A DNA stretch of 64,000 nt from Pedobacter sp. SYSU D00535. Its GTDB lineage: Bacteria; Bacteroidota; Bacteroidia; Sphingobacteriales; Sphingobacteriaceae. A model generated the notes under the pieces. The model was not told the DNA's origin, ran no database searches, and saw nothing but the letters and a program-made list of their open reading frames with translations. Below are positions 59,631 through 64,000 of the stretch, one piece after another; within the stretch, counting starts at the first letter, position 1, and the number at the start of each line of letters is the position of its first letter. A program made the position numbers and the translations under genes. The stretch is from NCBI RefSeq assembly GCF_017355855.1, contig NZ_JAFEWD010000007.1, positions 62,001 through 126,000 of the forward strand. Direction: 5' to 3'.

Positions 59631-60532
59631 AGTTTATAGCCGTTATCGTAACATATAACAGATTTGAATTATTAAAGGAATGCATACAGGCAATAAGAGA
59701 TCAAACAAGTAAGGTAGACGAGATTCTGGTAGTAAATAATAATTCAACTGACGGAACAACGGAATGGCTTAACACTCAGACTGATATTACTCTAATCACC
59801 CAGGAGAACCAAGGCGGCTCCTGGGGATTTTATACAGGGCTAAAAGCAGGCTATTTAAAGGGATACGACTGGATATGGGTGATGGATGATGATACAATAC
59901 CTGATCCGGATGCCTTCGAAAAACTTAAAGCACAATCAGCGTTCTTGTCTAATCAGCCGGGAATCGATACGGGGTTTATTGGTTCGAAGGCAATTTGGAA
60001 AGATAGCCGCCCGCACTACATGAACCTGCCATCTGTACACACATTTTATCCTAAAGGATTCGCTTTTAACACTTTTGACGCTGAAGGTCTAATTAGTATT
60101 CAATCAACTTCTTTTGTGTCTTTATTAATTAACAGAGCTGCAATAAAGGCGGTAGGCTTACCTTTTAAAGAGTTTTTTATCTGGGCGGATGATGCTGAGT
60201 ATACTTATAGGATAACGAGGGCTGGTTTCTACGGTTTTTATTCATCGACCAGTGTGGTGAATCATAAAACCCCGGTAAATTACATGGCGGATATCTATAC
60301 AGATTCCATTAAGAATCTGTGGAAGTATAGGTATGGAATAAGGAATGAGCTTTTCTTGTTCAAACACTTTTATGGTAATAAAAAGTTCCTGTCGAAGCTG
60401 TTAAAACGGCTGTTTGTAATACCCTTTAGGATATACAGGCAACGGGAAGGAGATAAGTGGACGTTCATTAAGGCTAATTTTCTTGCTTCGGTTGAGTCTA
60501 TTACTTTTAGTCCTAGAGTAGAAAAAGTGTGA
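59627..60532 (+). CDS. Glycosyltransferase family 2, probable galactofuranosyltransferase
   Basis: A 301-aa GT-A enzyme with AVIVTYNRFELLKECI, ILVVNNNSTDGT, and the WVMDDDTIPD acid motif. The layout with DDDT and WADDAEYTYR resembles GlfT2/WbbI-like galactofuranosyltransferases. Overlap with glf (ATGA) supports use of UDP-galactofuranose as donor (inference). Overlaps the next gene by GTGA. Confidence 0.82.
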   Translation: MKFIAVIVTYNRFELLKECIQAIRDQTSKVDEILVVNNNSTDGTTEWLNTQTDITLITQENQGGSWGFYTGLKAGYLKGYDWIWVMDDDTIPDPDAFEKLKAQSAFLSNQPGIDTGFIGSKAIWKDSRPHYMNLPSVHTFYPKGFAFNTFDAEGLISIQSTSFVSLLINRAAIKAVGLPFKEFFIWADDAEYTYRITRAGFYGFYSSTSVVNHKTPVNYMADIYTDSIKNLWKYRYGIRNELFLFKHFYGNKKFLSKLLKRLFVIPFRIYRQREGDKWTFIKANFLASVESITFSPRVEKV

Positions 60533-61599
60533 GGTCCCTTCGGATTAATTTTATTCTTCCCGATGTTGCCAGCAAACCGGGCGGTGGTACAAAGATTATG
60601 TACGAATACGCTAACAGGCTCGCACTTCGGGGGCATCAGGTTCAGATCTATCACACCGTGCGCCGACCTTTCCGGCCCATGAAAACGCCCGTTTGGTTCA
60701 AATACTTTTCCCATAAAGTTAGAGGTAGCTATATTCCTAAATGGTTTAATTTCAGCGAAAACGTGGGCGTTTATATTATTCCGGATGTCACAGCTAAGTA
60801 TCTGCCTGATGCTGATGTTGTCATCTCCACGTGGTGGGAGCTAGCTTTCAGACTTGAGGAATTGCCAGCCAGTAAAGGCATAAAATTTAATTTGATTCAA
60901 GGCTATGAAGTTTGGCGTGGATTCGAAAGTAAGGTTCGCGAGTCATATACGCTTGCGATAAATCACCTCGTAATAGCTAGGTATCTTCAGCAGTTGATTA
61001 CAGATATTTCGGGGCGGTCGCCGGTTCTTTTGCCTAATGCGATAGACCTGGATCGATTTAAGCTTAGCGTACCGCAGAAAGAGAGAAGGGAGGGCAGTAT
61101 ACTTATGTTGTATTCAAGAGAACAAGTCAAGGGTTCTAAATACGGATTGGGCGCTTTGAATATGGTGAAAGAGCAGTTCCCGCAGCTTTCCGTAACACTA
61201 TTTGGCACCTCTCCCGCCCCTGCAGACCTGCCAGCCTGGATGAGATATGTACAAAGCCCCCAAAATCTTCCTGCGTTATATAATAGCGCTCAAATATTCA
61301 TCTCTCCAAGCCTCAGTGAAGGGTGGGCACTACCTCCTGCCGAGGCGATGGCATGTGGTTGCGCTGTTATTTGCACAGACATCGGCGGACATCAGGATTA
61401 TGCGATCGATCAGGAGACTGCTATTTTAGTTCCTACAAAAAATGTTCAGAAGCTTGCTGCAGCGATAATAAGTTTGATCGGGGACAATGACCTAAGAATA
61501 CGAATCGCGCAGAAAGGGCATGCAAATATTGTAAATAATTTCAGTTGGGACAGGTCGGTTGCTCAGCTCGAAGAGCTGTTTAACAACAGCTTAGCTTAA
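60529..61599 (+). CDS. Glycosyltransferase family 4
   Basis: A 356-aa GT-B enzyme. The N-terminal domain starts RINFILPDVASKPGGGTKIMYEYANRLA and the donor site is SPSLSEGWALPPAEAMACGC with the E-x7-E pair. The GTG start overlaps the previous stop (GTGA), so it is translationally coupled. It ends the glycan block; infB follows convergently beyond a terminator. Confidence 0.87.
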   Translation: MRSLRINFILPDVASKPGGGTKIMYEYANRLALRGHQVQIYHTVRRPFRPMKTPVWFKYFSHKVRGSYIPKWFNFSENVGVYIIPDVTAKYLPDADVVISTWWELAFRLEELPASKGIKFNLIQGYEVWRGFESKVRESYTLAINHLVIARYLQQLITDISGRSPVLLPNAIDLDRFKLSVPQKERREGSILMLYSREQVKGSKYGLGALNMVKEQFPQLSVTLFGTSPAPADLPAWMRYVQSPQNLPALYNSAQIFISPSLSEGWALPPAEAMACGCAVICTDIGGHQDYAIDQETAILVPTKNVQKLAAAIISLIGDNDLRIRIAQKGHANIVNNFSWDRSVAQLEELFNNSLA

Positions 61600-61620
61600 A
61601 TGTCTCTTCTGTCAAGCGTA

Positions 61621-61655
61621 AAAAAAAAGAGGCATGATCATTAGGATCTGCCTCT
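61621..61655 (-). terminator. Terminator of infB
   Basis: On the minus strand AGAGGCA and TGCCTCT arms (61655-61649 and 61634-61628), with an inner GATC/GATC pair, are followed by a run of T's. Confidence 0.7.
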
Positions 61656-61681
61656 CTTATATTTTCACTTAAAAACAGTTA

Positions 61682-64000
61682 CTACAACTTGCGTTTCACT
61701 TCTACGTTCTCGTAAGCTTCCACAATGTCACCTACCTTGATATCATTGAAGTTCTGAATATTTAGACCACACTCGTAACCCTTTGACACCTCTTTAACGT
61801 CGTCTTTGAAACGTTTCAATGAAGCCAGTTCTCCAGTGTAAACTACTACACCATCGCGGATAATTCTGATTTTGCTGTTTCTGTTGATCTTTCCGTCAAG
61901 AACCATGCATCCGGCGATAGTACCCACTTTGCTGATCTTGAAGGTCTCGCGGATTTCCACGTTCGCCGTAATCTGCTCTTCAAACTCAGGAGCAAGCATT
62001 CCTTCCATCGCAGCCTTAACTTCATTGATGGCATCGTAAATGATGGAGTACAGACGGATGTCGATTTCCTCCTGCTCGGCAAGTTTACGAGCACCTTGAG
62101 ATGGACGTACCTGGAATCCAATAATGATCGCGTCTGAAGCCGAAGCTAACAATACGTCCGATTCGGAAATTTGACCTACTGATTTATGGATAATATTAAC
62201 CTGAATTTCTTCCGTTGAAAGTTTCAGCAACGAGTCGGATAATGCTTCGATAGAACCGTCCACATCACCTTTAACGATGATATTAAGTTCTTTAAAGTTT
62301 CCGATTGCTAAGCGGCGGCCGATCTCATCAAGTGTAATATGTTTTTGCGTACGAAGTCCTTGCTCGCGCTGTAGTTGAAGACGTTTGTTTGCAATCTCAC
62401 GTGCTTCCACTTCGCTTTCCATAGCATTAAACTTATCGCCGGCGGTCGGAGCACCAGACATACCCAACACCTGAACCGGCGTTGATGGTCCAGCTTTGTC
62501 AACTTTTTGTCCACGCTCGTTAGTAAGCGCTTTTACCTTACCGCTATGGCTACCAGCAAGGATAGGATCTCCAACCCTGAGTGTACCAGCCTGAATAAGC
62601 ACCGTCGTTACAATACCACGTCCTTTGTCTAAGGCAGCCTCAATTACGGTTCCTGTTGCACGCTTATTTGGGTTAGCCTTCAGGTCAAGTAACTCCGCCT
62701 CAAGCAATACCTTCTCTAGAAGCAGGTCTACATTCAAACCTGTTTTAGCAGAGATTTCCTGCGATTGATATTTACCACCCCAGTCTTCCACTAAAATGTT
62801 CATCTGCGAAAGCTGCTCCCGAATTCTGTCAGTGTTAGCGCCCGGCTTGTCTATTTTACTGAAAGCAAACACGATAGGAATTCCTGCAGCCTGGGCGTGA
62901 TTTATCGCCTCTTTAGTTTGAGGCATTACACTATCATCTGCCGCTATTACAATAATTGCAATATCAGTTACTTTAGCACCACGAGCACGCATCGCGGTAA
63001 ACGCCTCGTGACCTGGTGTATCCAGGAAGGTGATTTTTCGACCGTCCTCTAATTGCACTTCATAAGCACCAATATGTTGGGTAATACCACCCGCTTCGCC
63101 CGCAATCACGTTGGTTTTACGAACAAAGTCAAGTAATGATGTTTTACCGTGGTCAACGTGACCCATTACCGTAACTATCGGAGCTCGCGGAATCAGATCT
63201 TCTGGTCTGTCTTCTTCTTCCAGACTTGCTTCTTCGTCCTCCGGTTTAACAAATTCTACTGCATAACCGAATTCGTCAGCGACGATGGTAAGAGTTTCCG
63301 CATCCAGTCGCTGGTTAATAGATACGAACATCCCAAGGCTCATACAGGTAGAGATTACCTGCGTTACCGGAACATCCATCATACTTGCCAGCTCGTTTGC
63401 GGTAACGAATTCCGTTACCTTCAGAACTTTAGACTGCAGTTCCTGCTCCATTGCTGCTTCTTCTGCCGACATTGCAACGTCATCACGTTTTTGTCTGCGA
63501 AGTTTCGCTCTCTGAGCAAATTTTCCAGATTTTCCGGCACCGCTCAAACGAGCAAGTGTTGCCTTAATCTGATCTTGTATTTCTTTTTCTGATGGTTCTT
63601 CTTTAGAACCTCCATCACCTCTGGCTCCTGGTGCTACCCGATTTCTGAAGTCGGGACGTCCCGGAGTCTGGCTTGGACGATTGGCGCCAGGCCCTGTAAA
63701 GCCCGGACGGTTGCCTTGTCCACCGGCGTGAGGAGGGCGTTGCTGGTTTTGACCACCACCAGTAGCTTGTTGTTGATTTTGGCCCTGTCCTTGTCCTGGC
63801 GGCAGGTCTTTGCGCTTACGCTTCCGTTTATGATCATTATTCACATTTGAGGAAGAAGCTACAGGCTGATCCTTCCTGCGGGGTTGTTGAGCAGAAAGAT
63901 CAATTTTGCCGATAACATTTGGACCACTCAAACGCTGAGCTTTAGCTCTGATAACTTCATCTTCTGCTGGTTCTTCAGCTTTAGGCTCTTCTTGAGCCGG
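61682..64000 (-). CDS. infB: Translation initiation factor IF-2, 5' end outside window
   Basis: The C-terminal 772 residues are visible; the frame runs through the window edge. A Gly/Gln/Pro-rich disordered N-terminal part precedes an IF-2N helix ([20 protein letters not shown]). GTPase motifs: G1 [11 protein letters not shown]2 [11 protein letters not shown]3 DTPGHEAF, and G4 as SKID instead of the usual NKID. Domains II to C2 follow. It places initiator tRNA on the ribosome. Confidence 0.95.
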   Translation of the reverse strand, partial: PAQEEPKAEEPAEDEVIRAKAQRLSGPNVIGKIDLSAQQPRRKDQPVASSSNVNNDHKRKRKRKDLPPGQGQGQNQQQATGGGQNQQRPPHAGGQGNRPGFTGPGANRPSQTPGRPDFRNRVAPGARGDGGSKEEPSEKEIQDQIKATLARLSGAGKSGKFAQRAKLRRQKRDDVAMSAEEAAMEQELQSKVLKVTEFVTANELASMMDVPVTQVISTCMSLGMFVSINQRLDAETLTIVADEFGYAVEFVKPEDEEASLEEEDRPEDLIPRAPIVTVMGHVDHGKTSLLDFVRKTNVIAGEAGGITQHIGAYEVQLEDGRKITFLDTPGHEAFTAMRARGAKVTDIAIIVIAADDSVMPQTKEAINHAQAAGIPIVFAFSKIDKPGANTDRIREQLSQMNILVEDWGGKYQSQEISAKTGLNVDLLLEKVLLEAELLDLKANPNKRATGTVIEAALDKGRGIVTTVLIQAGTLRVGDPILAGSHSGKVKALTNERGQKVDKAGPSTPVQVLGMSGAPTAGDKFNAMESEVEAREIANKRLQLQREQGLRTQKHITLDEIGRRLAIGNFKELNIIVKGDVDGSIEALSDSLLKLSTEEIQVNIIHKSVGQISESDVLLASASDAIIIGFQVRPSQGARKLAEQEEIDIRLYSIIYDAINEVKAAMEGMLAPEFEEQITANVEIRETFKISKVGTIAGCMVLDGKINRNSKIRIIRDGVVVYTGELASLKRFKDDVKEVSKGYECGLNIQNFNDIKVGDIVEAYENVEVKRKL

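Overview
The window reads as a chromosomal segment of a Bacteroidetes bacterium, most likely a member of the Sphingobacteriaceae (Pedobacter or Mucilaginibacter type). This rests on TAnnTTTG promoter boxes, near absence of Shine-Dalgarno sequences, an IPExxxVDY-family protein beside acpP-fabF-rnc, a DUF6728-like micro-protein, LytS/LytTR regulators, and arginine genes built around an N-acyl-ornithine carbamoyltransferase. No rRNA, tRNA, CRISPR array, prophage or insertion sequence was seen.

Layout. 1-2.9 kb: the first three quarters of a RecB/AddA-like helicase, downstream of a VapC-type toxin-antitoxin pair. 3-9.8 kb: dipeptide epimerase, a lipoprotein, a degenerate HNH-like protein, a di-haem peroxidase, a PhoX-like lipoprotein and a rhomboid protease. 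10-18.8 kb: peptidase T, a LytS/LytTR two-component pair, a 945-aa outer-membrane barrel protein, a GH3 hydrolase and a small porin. 18.9-29.6 kb: two small lipoproteins, B12-dependent ribonucleotide reductase, pyruvate kinase, the fatty-acid/RNase III block and a GT39 glycosyltransferase.

29.6-41.6 kb is the most interesting part: a nearly complete arginine pathway on the minus strand in two tandem transcription units. Unit 1 is GNAT, argG, argC, a four-helix-bundle (S23/IVP) gene and argD, ended by a strong terminator. Unit 2 starts at its own promoter: argF', argB, proC, argE, a DUF433/DUF5615 toxin-antitoxin pair, argH and an aminotransferase. Unit 1 is preceded by a well-formed promoter and a leader of about 285 nt containing a 43-codon ORF whose last twelve residues include four arginines. 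A small hairpin with a T-run follows, directly before the first structural gene. This looks like an undescribed arginine-sensing leader.

41.6-52.8 kb holds housekeeping genes: ssb-mutY, HU, a TPR protein, a 29-aa ribosome-associated-type protein, RNase G, radA, an MFS exporter, recG and RidA. 52.8-61.6 kb holds a major OmpA protein, an Xaa-Pro aminopeptidase and a surface-glycan block (GT2, ABC flippase-like exporter, UDP-galactopyranose mutase, GT2, GT4) that points to a galactofuranose-containing glycan. The window ends inside infB, whose G4 motif is SKID rather than NKID.

All calls come from reading the sequence by eye. Family names rest on recognised motifs; promoters and terminators rest on motif matches; no alignment, folding or database search was run.
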